NCBI GenBank assembly: GCA_035578175.1
Contig: JAQMRL010000002.1
Span: 82,493,325 to 82,557,324, forward strand
Source of the DNA: Catonia carolina
Lineage: Eukaryota > Arthropoda > Insecta > Hemiptera > Achilidae
Direction: 5' to 3'
Length of the DNA stretch: 64,000 nt
A program made the position numbers and the translations under genes. Each line of letters begins with the position of its first letter. The stretch's first letter is position 1. The notes under the pieces were generated by a model that made no database searches, was not told the DNA's origin, and worked only from the letters and a program-made list of their open reading frames with translations. Positions 23,393-30,745 of this stretch are shown piece by piece.

Positions 23393-25469
23393 ATGATTGT
23401 TTGTAATATGTGACAGGGGCGTTGAGCCCCAAGAGGGATTATGACAAGGCGAGCAGTGGACACTCTCCAGGTCGGCCGACCACCCTCCAACTAGTTTTAA
23501 TCTTATAACTTACTGTATGAATCTGAGCTTTGTTCAGCTGTGGGATGAAGGGGACAGACGAAGTACCAGACTGGTGTTACGTCATAACACTCTACTAATC
23601 ATCTCATTGGTATTCGGTAGGCAGTAGGCTGCCCCTAGTGAGGTGACATACACGTAGGTGTTGTTTTCACTATTCCCTGTAGACGGCGACACAGAATATA
23701 TATGTTAAGTCCAGCCACTGTTAGTTTGCTCCTAATGTAAACAAATAATGACGTCACTGAGCATGCGCATTATATCAAAATGTGTACACGCTGATTAAAA
23801 AGTAATAACAAAATACTTTCAAAAGTATTGAAATACAAAATACTTTTAAAAGTATTTTTATAAATGAAATTGTTAGGCCTACATCAAATCATGACTGATG
23901 TTTTTAGTACTTTAAGTACCGGTAATTATAATTTAAAAAATAGTTAACTTAATAGGAGGAATAGGATAGTTGTAAAGTGGTGGAGTGTAGCGTGCACCCT
24001 TTAGTAGTAGGTGGCTTTGGTTTGTTGACAGTAGGAGCAAACTAAGAACGGCTGAACTTGTAGTTTGTATAGTACCCTTGACTATTACAAACATAGTAGG
24101 CCTACTAGTAAAACGTTACTACTACTAACGCAATCTGTCACAGTAGTGACGTAGTGCATACCTCTCAGCTGCACAAAGCTTGGCAACGGGCAGTAGTAAT
24201 TAGTTTATATTTTAGGTGAGTGTGGCCGTCACATTGGAACAGCCTTTGGGTCTATCCAAACGGAGGGAGGGGAGGTGGTGGGAGAAATGGCACCAAACCA
24301 ATTACCTTGTCTAATTGATTTAATTGTAATTGATCACAAATCTAATCTAATCTAATCTTGCGGGTAAACGCTTGACCACGCGGTGTTTACCCTGGGAGGG
24401 GGGAGTAGTGCCCCTCTAGACTCCCGAACCTGTATTGCAGATACCCGAAATCTGGGAGTCCGAGCGTCTGAGAAAGGGCTCTGCCTTGCAGGGGTGATGT
24501 GTGGTAGCAGTTCTCGCGAGAGGCTGCGACGGTTACTCATCAAACGTGACAAGGGACGCCTTGTCGACATGAGTTCTTGGGGAGCTGGGAGCCCCACCGG
24601 CGTCCGGCTAGTCGGTGCCCAGCTATGGAGACGGATTCTGAGTGGCTGTGGTTTTGTGGCCTCCGTCACTTTAGCTATTTAGTATCCACCTTGAGGGGGT
24701 TTTGAAGGGTCTCTGTATTTCGTTCACTGCGTGTGCGTTGACACTTATTTAGTAAGGGGGAGCTTGCTCCTATCCGAGGGGGAGTCTGTTCCTATCCCAC
24801 GTTGCTCCCTTGGCATACTTGGGCTGGCCGGTCCATCAGCGGTGCAATTCGGTGCCTGAGCTTCGTACGTGTGACACAGTCGAATGATTCCCGGGACTGC
24901 GATCGGCGGCGGACTTTGTCCAAAGACGGTATGTTTTGTAATGGGTCGGCTGTGGATTCTAGCGTTATAAGGGTGCTTGGTACCGTGTCCGTCTCCTTCT
25001 GGGGGCCTTGTGTTGTGCAGGGGGGCCTAACCGGCCCCCTAGACCCCCCGGTGGCGGTCGTAACTATGACTCTCTTAAGGTGAGTGTGGCCGTCACATTG
25101 GAACAGCCTATTGGGTGCATCCAATCGCAGGGAGGGGAGGTAGTGGGAGAAATGGCACCATACCAATTAACTTGTCTAATTGATTTAATTGTAATTGATC
25201 ACAAATCTAATCGGTTGAAGGATAATTTATTATCTTGTAAATGAATAAAGTGAACCAGCATTACGCAACAGTGTTACATTTATTATTATAACAGTTGCGA
25301 TGAAATAATAGGCATACGTGATATTGATAAAAGACAAATAGTGTAGGATGCGATGCGATGACATTACTTACGTTTGGGTGGGGCTCTCCATGTACGATGC
25401 AGACTAGTTGAGCTTCGTAACCCTCACCGGAATGCACCCAACTCCGTTCGACCTCAACTTCCGGCGGAT
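8467..25469 (-). CDS. Ig/FN3 GPI-anchored cell-adhesion protein, klingon/lachesin type (partial, 5 exons)
   Basis: Five minus-strand exons with consensus AG/GT borders join in frame into about 220 residues. They encode the final Ig domain, a complete FN3 domain and a hydrophobic C-terminal tail with a stop. Intron phases are 1 (entering the first visible exon), 0, 1, 0 and 1. The Ig part has Cys in QLVCIVHGE, Trp in MWYQDSF and the DFGNYSCVAEN signature. The FN3 part has YNLTWQLESY, LEEVRLLYR and SYEAIVQAKNRYGWNE. Insect klingon and related lachesin-like proteins have Ig domains followed by one FN3 and a GPI signal and act at neuronal cell surfaces; that role is inferred from family. The signal peptide and first Ig domains are not visible and must lie upstream, beyond 64000 if the order is normal. 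Introns of 2.9, 3.3, 4.2 and 5.9 kb are filled with transposons. I cannot separate klingon from its close paralogues. Confidence 0.85.
8738..9303 (+). pseudogene. LINE RT C-terminal fragment with (GAA)n tail
   Basis: A frame from about 8738 to a stop at 9181-9183 reads NENWDHTQEIKIRIEKARVAF, then LLRCYVFSVLSYGVEAWTL, RRMLRVSWRDRVTN and KLQYLGHIVRNE. This is the region after the polymerase core in endonuclease-reverse transcriptase LINEs. After the stop the same frame continues with LKNLRTWFNQS to 9279, so the stop is probably a mutation. The element ends in GAAGAAGAAGAAG. It differs from the (TA)n-tailed LINE at 2831. The catalytic core is absent. Confidence 0.8.
9319..10068 (+). mobile_element. 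tRNA-SINE (GGTTGGTCTAGAGG family), split by a hAT MITE
   Basis: A box TGGTCTAGAGGT, B box GGTTGAAATCCTAG and a ~250-bp body ending in TTAGACATAAAAAAAA. The A box is interrupted at 9338-9749 by a hAT element that duplicated GTCTAGAG. Other copies in the window are 21040-21352 (-), 21816-22147 (+), 26710-27541 (-), 28716-29012 (+) and 37709-38046 (+). Confidence 0.85.
9338..9749. mobile_element. hAT-type MITE with 8-bp target duplication
   Basis: 412 bp. The ends CAGTGGTTCCCAACCTGGGG and AAAAGGTTGGGAACCACTG are inverted repeats. GTCTAGAG is duplicated exactly on both sides (9330-9337 and 9750-9757). CAGTGGTTCCCAA ends with 8-bp duplications define hAT elements. No transposase frame, so non-autonomous. 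Confidence 0.92.
10309..11656 (+). mobile_element. Mariner transposon, near full length
   Basis: 1348 bp with terminal inverted repeats of about 40 bp (CGAGGGTAGGCTGATAAGTA / complement), flanked by TA on both sides. It contains one transposase frame broken by a single stop. Both ends look intact, so it could still be mobilised in trans. Confidence 0.95.
10468..11541 (+). pseudogene. Mariner transposase (DD34D) with one in-frame stop
   Basis: Starting at ATG 10468 (MASCSGAMSTRIKQRAV), the frame gives about 357 codons and is interrupted only by TGA at 10891-10893, after LTDENKQR. An upstream in-frame ATG at 10387 is less likely. The N-terminal half has the paired helix-turn-helix region (STVNRWVIKF, RITQQRIANQIGIS). 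The catalytic Asp residues appear in GDESWVHHYDP, LQHDNARPHTS and SPDLAPCDFYFFP, with 34 residues between the second and third, the mariner spacing. The C-terminus is normal (KRWEKCVMLNGDYIEK). Cut-and-paste transposase acting on its own end repeats; inactive as written unless the stop is read through. Confidence 0.92.
11797..12569. other. Intergenic stretch, nothing recognised
   Basis: Non-coding and AT-rich, with an 18-T run at about 12409-12426 and a short GTTAACGTTAACG repeat near 12270. No known element identified. Confidence 0.5.
12570..13327 (+). mobile_element. Solo LTR of an LTR retrotransposon
   Basis: 758 bp starting TGTAACAGGAACG and ending AAGTGTCACA, flanked by ATAT on each side (12566-12569 and 13328-13331). 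Inside, TATAAAAGG (12895-12903) is followed about 30 bp later by an arthropod-type initiator TCAGT (12925-12929), and AATAAA lies at 13120-13125. That is the U3-R-U5 order of a plus-strand LTR. No internal retroviral-like region or second LTR is next to it. The 4-bp duplication suggests the Gypsy group. Confidence 0.75.
12895..12929 (+). promoter_or_regulatory. LTR core promoter: TATA box plus initiator
   Basis: TATAAAAGG and TCAGT are spaced so that the start would fall about 30 bp after the TATA box, the usual arthropod arrangement. It faces away from the host gene, which is on the minus strand. Confidence 0.6.
13437..13488. repeat. Perfect 52-bp palindrome
   Basis: Two 25-base arms starting GATTATCCTTGGAATTGGG are exact reverse complements separated by 2 bases (TC at 13462-13463). 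It lies in the last intron of the Ig/FN3 gene and would form a hairpin in the pre-mRNA. No flanking repeats are recognised. Confidence 0.97.
13594..13622 (-). mobile_element. Possible SINE B-box relic
   Basis: Minus strand reads GAGTTTGATTCCCGGCCATT, like the B box of the tRNA-SINE at 48172-48253. Very short. Confidence 0.35.
13718..14105 (+). mobile_element. HINE-like element, 3' half
   Basis: Begins at CGCTTAGTTTAGCGGTAATT and runs through the second internal module to the terminal hairpin GTGTGAGTGTTTCACACCAG. The 5' half and microsatellite are missing. Its last ~150 bp is repeated at 14237-14390. Confidence 0.85.
13950..14494. repeat. Tandem duplication of ~275 bp reaching into the FN3 exon
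   Basis: 13950-14221 and 14233-14494 are about 90% or more identical. The unit begins in the HINE-like 3' end and stops inside the FN3 exon at CTCAGTGGGGC. The downstream copy (14221 side) therefore carries the last ~19 exon bases and the splice donor, but no acceptor. The true exon is the one at 14474-14690. Confidence 0.9.
14474..14690 (-). CDS. Exon: second half of the FN3 domain
   Basis: The acceptor TTGATTGTAG precedes ATC GAT GAT in phase 0 and the donor is TACG/GTACGT in phase 1. It encodes 72 residues: IDDTPHNPGNWHDVILKP, then SYDIRALEPGSSYEAIVQAK, NRYGWNEVSESMQFYTR and GPTEESY. The Leu-x-Pro-x-x-x-Tyr and RYGW patterns are the F-G region of an FN3 domain. The 3' end of the exon is part of the tandem duplication described at 13950-14494. 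Confidence 0.9.
14691..15031 (-). other. Intron, nothing recognised
   Basis: Intronic sequence between the FN3 exons, AT-rich with no identifiable repeat. Confidence 0.5.
15032..15936 (+). mobile_element. HINE-like element, full-length copy
   Basis: Starts ACTTTCTCTTGCC, has a short (GT)n tract, and ends with GGCAAGAGAAAGT and the hairpin. The flanks are ATTTTT on both sides. Confidence 0.88.
16210..17961. mobile_element. Candidate TIR element (CAGGTTGAC ends) with nested MITE
   Basis: The left end CAGGTTGACTCCCATGAGAC (after TTAA at 16206-16209) pairs with the right end TGGGAGTCGTCAACCTG. A similar end lies at 63681. TTAA on the left would fit a piggyBac-like target, but the right flank is ATAA. 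Repeated GAGAC and GTCTC words occur inside. No transposase frame. A MITE was inserted at 17357-17673. Confidence 0.45.
17357..17673 (+). mobile_element. TA-flanked MITE, complete copy
   Basis: The ends GTTCAGCCGTTGTTAGTTTG and CAAACTAACAGAGGCTGGACTG are inverted, with TA outside. It shares the CAGTGACGTCATT core. Confidence 0.88.
18034..18445 (-). mobile_element. S-family SINE-like repeat (AAC tail)
   Basis: Reads TGCCCAAAACGGGCAGGTGG at the head and GGCTGTTGACCTAAACAACA at the tail. It is the same family as the copies at 32370, 32862, 45740, 46376, 48783, 52716, 53992 and 57144, and it aligns over the whole ~400 bp. Confidence 0.85.
18446..18850 (-). other. Intron, nothing recognised
   Basis: Unique-looking intronic sequence. 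A short imperfect inverted repeat around GGTAGGTCCTACC... near 18758-18790 is the only structure seen. Confidence 0.45.
18851..18978 (-). CDS. Exon: first half of the FN3 domain
   Basis: The acceptor TTTGTTGTAG precedes GA AGG CCA (completing Gly split from the Ig exon) and the donor is CTTTTG/GTAAAT, phase 0. It is 128 bases, 2 plus 42 codons. It reads RPSPVQFSSLPYSRSRES, YNLTWQLESYPPLEEVRLLY and RKLL. The conserved Trp of the FN3 B strand and the Leu/Tyr of strand C are present. The phases on both sides fit exactly, which is the main support for this short exon. Confidence 0.88.
18979..20076 (-). other. Intron, nothing recognised
   Basis: AT-rich intronic sequence; open frames here show no recognisable domain. 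Confidence 0.5.
20077..20992 (+). mobile_element. HINE-like element, full length, short microsatellite
   Basis: Complete ends and flanking ATTTTT. The usual (GT)n tract is reduced to TGTGTCTATGTGTG, so this copy has nearly lost the microsatellite. Confidence 0.86.
21040..21352 (-). mobile_element. tRNA-SINE (GGTTGGTCTAGAGG family)
   Basis: Full-length copy in reverse orientation, from the A-tail (T-run near 21040) to CCAACCCGGTGGGTT. The A box (GGTCTAGAGGTAAAG) and the B box region are readable on the minus strand. Confidence 0.85.
21614..21792 (+). mobile_element. tRNA-derived SINE, GCCGGCCGC family
   Basis: A box TGGCGTAGTTGG, B box GGTTCAATTCC, body ending GTCGGACGTTAAACC and poly(A). 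ATTATTTTCTGC flanks it on both sides as a 12-bp target duplication. Confidence 0.88.
21816..22147 (+). mobile_element. tRNA-SINE (GGTTGGTCTAGAGG family)
   Basis: Full-length copy starting ACCCACCGGAGTGGTCTGGAGG and ending TTAGGAATTACAAAAAAA. Only about 170 bp from the Ig exon. Confidence 0.85.
22320..22494 (-). CDS. Exon: second half of the Ig domain
   Basis: The acceptor AAATTTCCAG precedes ACG ATG TGG in phase 0 and the donor is TTTCAG/GTAGGC in phase 1. It has 58 codons: TMWYQDSFLLEPTERRTMET, RGNKHTLSIRNV, QNSDFGNYSCVAENSLGK and AKKYMELS. WYQ (strand C), LSI (strand E) and D-x-G-x-Y-x-C (strand F) are the core I-set Ig residues. The junction to the FN3 exon gives SGRP, the usual hinge in this family. 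Confidence 0.92.
22690..22723 (+). mobile_element. MITE right-end fragment
   Basis: TTTACATTAGGAGCAAACTA followed by AGAGAGGCTGGACTTT is the right terminal repeat of the TA-flanked MITE. The rest is absent. Confidence 0.7.
22857..23391 (+). pseudogene. 5'-truncated LINE with (TA)n tail
   Basis: A frame of about 160 codons, nearly identical to 2997-3474 but truncated further at its 5' end. It begins QTLNSILWSTHIKK and ends CEKRLEL with a stop at 23338-23340, then a ~40-bp (TA)n tail (23352-23391). No clear target-site duplication was found. Confidence 0.85.
23392..23707 (-). other. Intron, nothing recognised
   Basis: Non-coding, no repeat identified. Confidence 0.45.
23708..24060 (-). mobile_element. 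TA-flanked MITE (reverse orientation)
   Basis: Starts AGTCCAGCCACTGTTAGTTT and ends CTAAGAACGGCTGAACTTG, with the TAATGACGTCACTGAGCATG core. TA lies outside the right end. Confidence 0.85.
24213..25215 (+). repeat. Tandem unit with a 28S rRNA R2-target relic
   Basis: A ~137-bp block (TGAGTGTGGCCGTCACATTG ... ATCACAAATCTAATC) occurs at 24217-24353 and again at 25081-25215, about 93% identical. Between them is a GC-rich ~725-bp segment that starts GCGGGTAAACGC and ends with TAACTATGACTCTCTTAAGG at 25061-25080. That 20-mer is the 28S rRNA sequence just upstream of the R2 insertion site. The first block ends in a (CTAAT)n run, which looks like a LINE 3' tail. No recognisable protein is encoded. 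I read this as non-autonomous, possibly R2-derived units. Confidence 0.55.
25061..25080 (+). other. 20-bp match to the 28S rRNA R1/R2 target region
   Basis: TAACTATGACTCTCTTAAGG is the highly conserved eukaryotic large-subunit rRNA sequence that ends exactly where R2 elements integrate. The flanks on both sides are not rRNA. Confidence 0.85.
25372..25469 (-). CDS. Exon: first half of the last Ig domain (first visible exon)
   Basis: The acceptor TTGGTTGCAG precedes AT CCG CCG, so the previous exon must end in phase 1, probably giving Tyr-Pro-Pro. The donor is CCAAAC/GTAAGT, phase 0. It has 32 codons: PPEVEVERSWVHSGEGYEAQ, LVCIVHGEPHPN. It supplies the first Ig cysteine. The Y-P-P-E-V inter-Ig linker pattern indicates that another Ig domain precedes it. 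Confidence 0.92.
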
Positions 25470-25984
25470 CTGCAACCAATCGAACAGAACAGAATGTAAT
25501 CTAATGTAATGTACATTAATAAACTACTGTAGTCTACAACTCATATACTAACTTATTATTTTGAGTTAGAGCGTATTTGTTTAGTCGACTAACGAAACTC
25601 AATTCCCATTTATAGTTCATTGCACGGAAAATAAATGATCCAAAACAATAGTACCATTTATTGTTACAGGGTGACCTGAAATTATGATAGATTTATGTGC
25701 GCTCTACAAAACTCAATTGATTTACAACGGTACCCTCTTGTAGGCCTAGCCTCCTGTTTCCTACCAACAAACCTGAAATTCTTCGAAATAAAATCGGATC
25801 TTCTCTGTTATATGCGTACCACTATTAACTCAGTTCCCCTTGTGGCCTGCCACTACTACGTCATACTGCATGGTATGAGTTGGTGGGATGCAATCTAGTA
25901 TGAAGCCATGAATGGTTATTCGCTATTCAACCGTCGTCCAGTTAGTACCGGATTAAGATTCATTATTATTAATTAAGTTAGTTA

Positions 25985-26019
<35 letters not shown>

Positions 26020-26709
26020 GTAGGCCTACCTAACGTATTTATATTTATTTTTATATTAGGCCTACTATATTTATAACGATTAGTATATTTATGTATTATG
26101 TATAACTTAATTTGTTGCATTTTATTATGTGTAAAAATAAAAATGTAAACATAAATTGAAAATGAAAACAAATAAAACAGAAATGTTTCATTTTTATGCT
26201 CAGTGGTTGTGTGCGTGCATACACTCCATATTGACCGCATGTGAGAAGAACACGTGCTGCTGTGTAGTGCGAACCTTCATTCAACATAAAGAGAACTATG
26301 GCACAAGGGGAACTGGAGTTAATAGTGGTACGCATATAACACAGAAGATCCATAAAATCTTTTCCTGTCAAACTCAAACATAAAGCCGATGCGATACAAT
26401 TATAAAAATCGAACATCCGTTTCATACTTTTCTAAATAAACTTTATCTGTCAGTGATGCCCGGTACCGAAGAGTCTATCGGACTGAGATCAAGTGAAATA
26501 GTCACAGTTTTTGAAAAATAATCACAAAATATGCTATATTGTGTTTTCAGTTGTAGAGAGAATCAAACAAAAATCGGTAGCTGTAAACATTCATTTTCTA
26601 CGAAGGGTCAAGCGTTGTACTACGAGGGAGGAGATAATTCGAAATCGGTGAAGAAGGCAATAGTAAGTCTAAAAGAGGAAGTCACCTCTATTACGCCTAC
26701 TCCAATAAT
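25470..26709 (-). other. Intron start; one inverted repeat
   Basis: No upstream exon is visible. A block at about 25793-25845 (TATATGCGTACCACTATTAA) recurs inverted at about 26297-26360, which may be the ends of an old foldback element. A (TTA)n tract lies at 25987-26017. Confidence 0.5.
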
Positions 26710-27541
26710 TTTTTTTAATTCCTAATATGTGTACGTTGCAATCTGTTCAATTTAGAACAATAAGCAACCCCATGACCCAATGAGATGAGGATGATGTGTA
26801 TGATGTGTAAATGAGGTGTAGTCTTGTACAGACCCAGGCCGACCATTCCTGAGAGAGTATGGTTAATTGAAACCCAACCATCAAAGTATACCCACAACCA
26901 CTGTCTAGTATTCAAATCCGTATAAAAGTAACTACCTTCACTTGGATTTCAACCAGGAACCTTTGTCTCCAAAAATCAGCTATTAAACAGCTGACTAGCG
27001 GCGACGACGTTACCCCTAGACCAGTGTTTCCCAAACTTTTTAACCTCGCGGCTCCCTTGTGATTTTTTAAGGTTACGGCGGCGCCCCTCTACCTTGCTCA
27101 GTGGCGGCTGGTGAGGTATTTCGTTGGGGGTTCATAACTTCCACGGGGTGTGGGCTGGGGGTATGAAATTTTTGAAAATTAAACGTTCAAAAACAGCATT
27201 TTAATCATTTTGAGGCAAAAATTCAAGCTTCAAATAATATGTATTTTCTAGGAGAAACTGCTATTTTATAAGCTCTTGACGGATTTTAAGAATATTTTAA
27301 TTATAAAAACTATATTATAATTATTATGAAAGACAAGTTGGGAGAGGAGAGTAAATATATTCGAAAAACCACAGGCAAGTTTTATATATGAAATTTTAAT
27401 ATAATGTCTTATAAATAATTACAATTCAAACAAAAAATTATTTCATATACATTTTTAAATCCGTGTCCTGCGCGGCGCCCCTGGAAAGGTTCCGCGGCGC
27501 ACACTTTGGGAAACAAAGCCCTAGACCAACCCGGTGGGTTC
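26710..27541 (-). mobile_element. tRNA-SINE split by a second hAT element
   Basis: Reverse copy of the GGTTGGTCTAGAGG family, with tail at about 26710 and head at 27541. It is interrupted in the A box by 27022-27518. Confidence 0.85.
27022..27518. mobile_element. hAT-type MITE with 8-bp target duplication
   Basis: 497 bp. The left end is CAGTGTTTCCCAAACTTTTT and the right end CACACTTTGGGAAACAAAG, so the last right-end bases are mutated. CCCTAGAC is duplicated at 27014-27021 and 27519-27526. GCGGCGCCCCT blocks occur near both ends. It is a different family from the hAT MITE at 9338 but at the same SINE position. Confidence 0.88.
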
Positions 27542-28275
27542 TCCAATAAATAGCTCCTTCAAAAATTATGAGAACGAAGGGAGATATAATTGCAAAACAG
27601 GTTGTGGGAAAGAGGCCTCTACAACGACAACGCTGGCAATGAAAGCTAAACATAAAACATTGAAAAGAGGAAGAAGGAGTTTCAACCGAGTTACGACCCA
27701 CCCCCAATTTAATCTAATGTAATTTAATTGAAGCAATAACTACATAATATTGTTCATTAAATAACAATGGAACAAGGAACATGGGCACGGCACAAATAAC
27801 TGTCAGACTTCATCACGCATAATTTCCATCCAAGATTACAACATTTATGAACTGGAGAATTAAAGATCATTTGGTGAGAGTAATGAGGCGTTCGGGGGGT
27901 AGGGGTGTCCCTCCATCCCTCCCTAGATCTAATAAACTTTAACGACGTTGAAACGAAGCCTTCCGACTTATTGTCGGCTGTTATTACTACCTATTATTTG
28001 GACCGATAATAAATCCGAGCGAAATTAATTAAACGCCGCGTACAGTCGATCGTTTGAAAATGTAACGATAATGCTAATCTCATATCGATAGGCCTACTGT
28101 TTGCCAAATCGTTTCGTTTGATATTTTATCGCCACATAAATGCATCAACTTGTACAAGGCCTTCGGGCCAGCCAAGTCAGTCAGCTGGTAGAAAGTCGCT
28201 ATTATTTGTTAAGTAACACTGGTTGGGTAAGCGACTTTGTGTACCAATCTATCTACACAATCATCGATACGTTTT
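27542..28275 (-). other. Intronic stretch, nothing recognised
   Basis: No element or exon identified. The part 27830-28100 is less AT-rich and looks single-copy, so a conserved non-coding element is possible but unproven. Confidence 0.4.
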
Positions 28276-28463
28276 GCGGTAAATGCATATAAAAGCCGTA
28301 ATATTAAAAAAACAATTTGTTTACGTGAAAACAGCCTCACCAAGAATTTCAGCAAACATGGCGCCAACCCTACCTTGTAGAGCATAAAAAATTTAATAAA
28401 CAAGGCGATTTTAAAAAAAGTTTTTGAGAAAATCGCAAAAAAGTGAAAAATTACACGAATAAA
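28276..28463 (-). mobile_element. HINE-like element, internal fragment
   Basis: Matches the part from GATTTTCTCAAAAACT to the first TATGCATTTAGCGC-type module, in reverse orientation. Both ends are missing. Confidence 0.75.
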
Positions 28464-28715
28464 GCATATAGGCTTATATATTCAGCTGGGGGTGACCAGC
28501 TGACAGCCATCCGTGAACTAACTCTAGTGGGGGTCCCTGTTCATGTTCAAACTCATCTACTAATTCACGTCAAATAATACAGCAAAGCAGTGATCAAATT
28601 GGGTAGTTGTCAAGAATGTACAGTTCCCGATAAAAAATAAAAGCTAAAAAAAAAAATTGTACGAATGCGCAGCACAAACTAGAATCTACTCGTACAACTG
28701 TCCTAACTTATCTTC

Positions 28716-29012
28716 CATCGGGTTGGTCTAGAGGTAAAGCCGTCGCCAAAATCAGCTGTTTAACAACTGATTTTCGGAGACGAAGGTTCCTGGTTGAAAT
28801 CCTAGTAGTTACTTTTATACGGATTTGAATACTAGAGAGTGGTTACCAGTGTACCTTGATGGTTGGGGTTCAATTAACCATACTCTCTCAGTCTGTAGAA
28901 GACTACACAGTCTCATTTACACGTCATACACATTATCCTCATCTGATTGGGTCATGGGGTTGCTTATTGTTCTGAATTTAACAGATTGCAACGTACACAT
29001 ATTAGGAATTAA
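28716..29012 (+). mobile_element. tRNA-SINE (GGTTGGTCTAGAGG family)
   Basis: Near-complete copy with A box TGGTCTAGAGGT and B box GGTTGAAATCC, and a short internal deletion before ACTCTCTCAGTCTGTAGAAG. Confidence 0.82.
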
Positions 29013-29086
29013 AATTAATAACTTATCTTAATGTCCGTTGTCGCAAAATTACAAACTTCTAGACAAAACCGAACAAAATAAAAAAT

Positions 29087-30017
29087 CTGGTGTGAAACAC
29101 TCACACTACAAATTTCTCTTGCCAACGCAAATAATTAACAATATAACCTAACATTAGAAATAAACAAAAAACTAACCTCTAAAAACATAACCTTATTTTA
29201 ATCATAAGTAAAAGACGCAAATTGAAAATCAAGCTCAATTTGGCTTAAAAAACGGAAAATCACACTTTCACGCTAAACTAGGCTCTGTAGAGTAAAATTC
29301 TCTAAAAAAAAGTTGTAGATCTCTTAATTTTCTATAAATTTGATTATATACACTTTCGTCGTAAAATGCGTACTAAAGCCGAAATATTAAAAAAAATCGA
29401 TTTTCACACGTTTTCGTGAGAAAATAACAGAAAATCGCTAATTACCACTAAACTAAGCGTTATACAAAAAAAAATGTTTAAACTAAAAGTTGTAGAATTT
29501 ACAATTGTCTACAACTTTTATTATATACATTTTTGCGCTGAAATGCATATTAAAGCCGTAATCTTAAAAAAACAAAATTTTTACGTGAAAACACCCTTAT
29601 CACGAATTTCAGCCAAGATGGCGCCTACCCTATCTTGTAGAGCATAAAAAATTAAATAAACCAGGCCATTTTAAAAAAAATTGAAGGACCAGTTTTTGAG
29701 AAAAACGCAAAAAATTGAAAAATTACACGAATAAACTACTACTTCCGGTTGACCGATTTTAATGAAAATGTTCGTGTCGGATGCGGTAGTGGTATGTAAC
29801 TTACGTTTCAAGTTTCAAGTTCGTACGATGTTCCGTTCTTGAGATATTCTGTTCACACACAGACACACACAAACATAGACAAATAGGTAAAAAGTAGTTG
29901 CGTGTGTGGGTGTGAGGGGGTCTGTTTAGGTGTACATTCGGGTGTTGAGTGTATTTGTTAAAATGGGCATGAAAACAATACTTTCCTTCCAGTATATTCA
30001 TATAGGCAAGGGAAAGT
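29087..30017 (-). mobile_element. HINE-like element, full length, reverse
   Basis: Reads CTGGTGTGAAACACTCACAC at the left and GGCAAGGGAAAGT at the right; (CA)n near 29855. It abuts a plus-strand 3' half at 30018. Confidence 0.86.
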
Positions 30018-30465
30018 AAAAATGTAGAGAATTAAAAATCCTACAATTTTTTTTCAAACTTTTTTTTATAGCCTATAACACTTAGTTTAGCGGTAATTAG
30101 CGATTTTCTGTTTTTTCTCACGAAAACGTGTAAAAAATCAATTTTGTTAAGATTTCGGCCTTGGTATGCAGTTTACGACAAAAGTGTATATAATAAAATT
30201 TATACGAAGTTAAAAGATCTACAACTTTTATTTAGAGCATTTTTCTCTACAGAGCCTAGTTTAGCGTGAAAGAGCGACTTTCTGTATTTATAAGCCAAAC
30301 TGAGGTCGATTTTTATTTTGCGTCTTTTACTCATGATTAAAATAAGGTTATGTATATTGAGGTTAGTTTCCTCTTTATTTCTAATGTTTTATTACTTATG
30401 TTAGGTTACCATGGTCATTATTTGCATTGGCAAGAGAAAGTTGTGTGAGTGTTTCACACCAACTT
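30018..30465 (+). mobile_element. HINE-like element, 3' half
   Basis: Begins at AATGTAGAGAATTAAAAATC and runs to GTGTGAGTGTTTCACACC. Head-to-head with the reverse copy at its left. Confidence 0.82.
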
Positions 30466-30745
30466 TAATTTTATTTTAGATTAGTTTTCTTAGAATTATT
30501 TCAATTAAAATTTTTTAAAAGCGAAAAAATTTAATTAGTATTGTTTTATTTGAATCAGTCATTTTACAAAGCCGAAAAGAAAAATTTTTAGTCTACTTAT
30601 TTTTCTTTAGTGCATTTTAGGAGTAACAGAATATAAACACGCCATTCCTACAAAAATCACATAACTATGGCTTTCCTTAAGTAATAAAAGGGTAAGGAAA
30701 AGCTTTTCCTTAAGGATATAAAGTGCATTCTTCTAATTAAAAAAT

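Noticed and set aside
24383..24682. 99-codon frame in the GC-rich unit
   Set aside because: No recognisable domain; GC-rich sequence yields long frames by chance, also on the opposite strand.
25061..25080. Fragment of an rDNA repeat
   Set aside because: Only about 20-22 bases match 28S rRNA; flanks on both sides are unrelated.
26710..26915. Small minus-strand protein
   Set aside because: It is the body of a tRNA-SINE.
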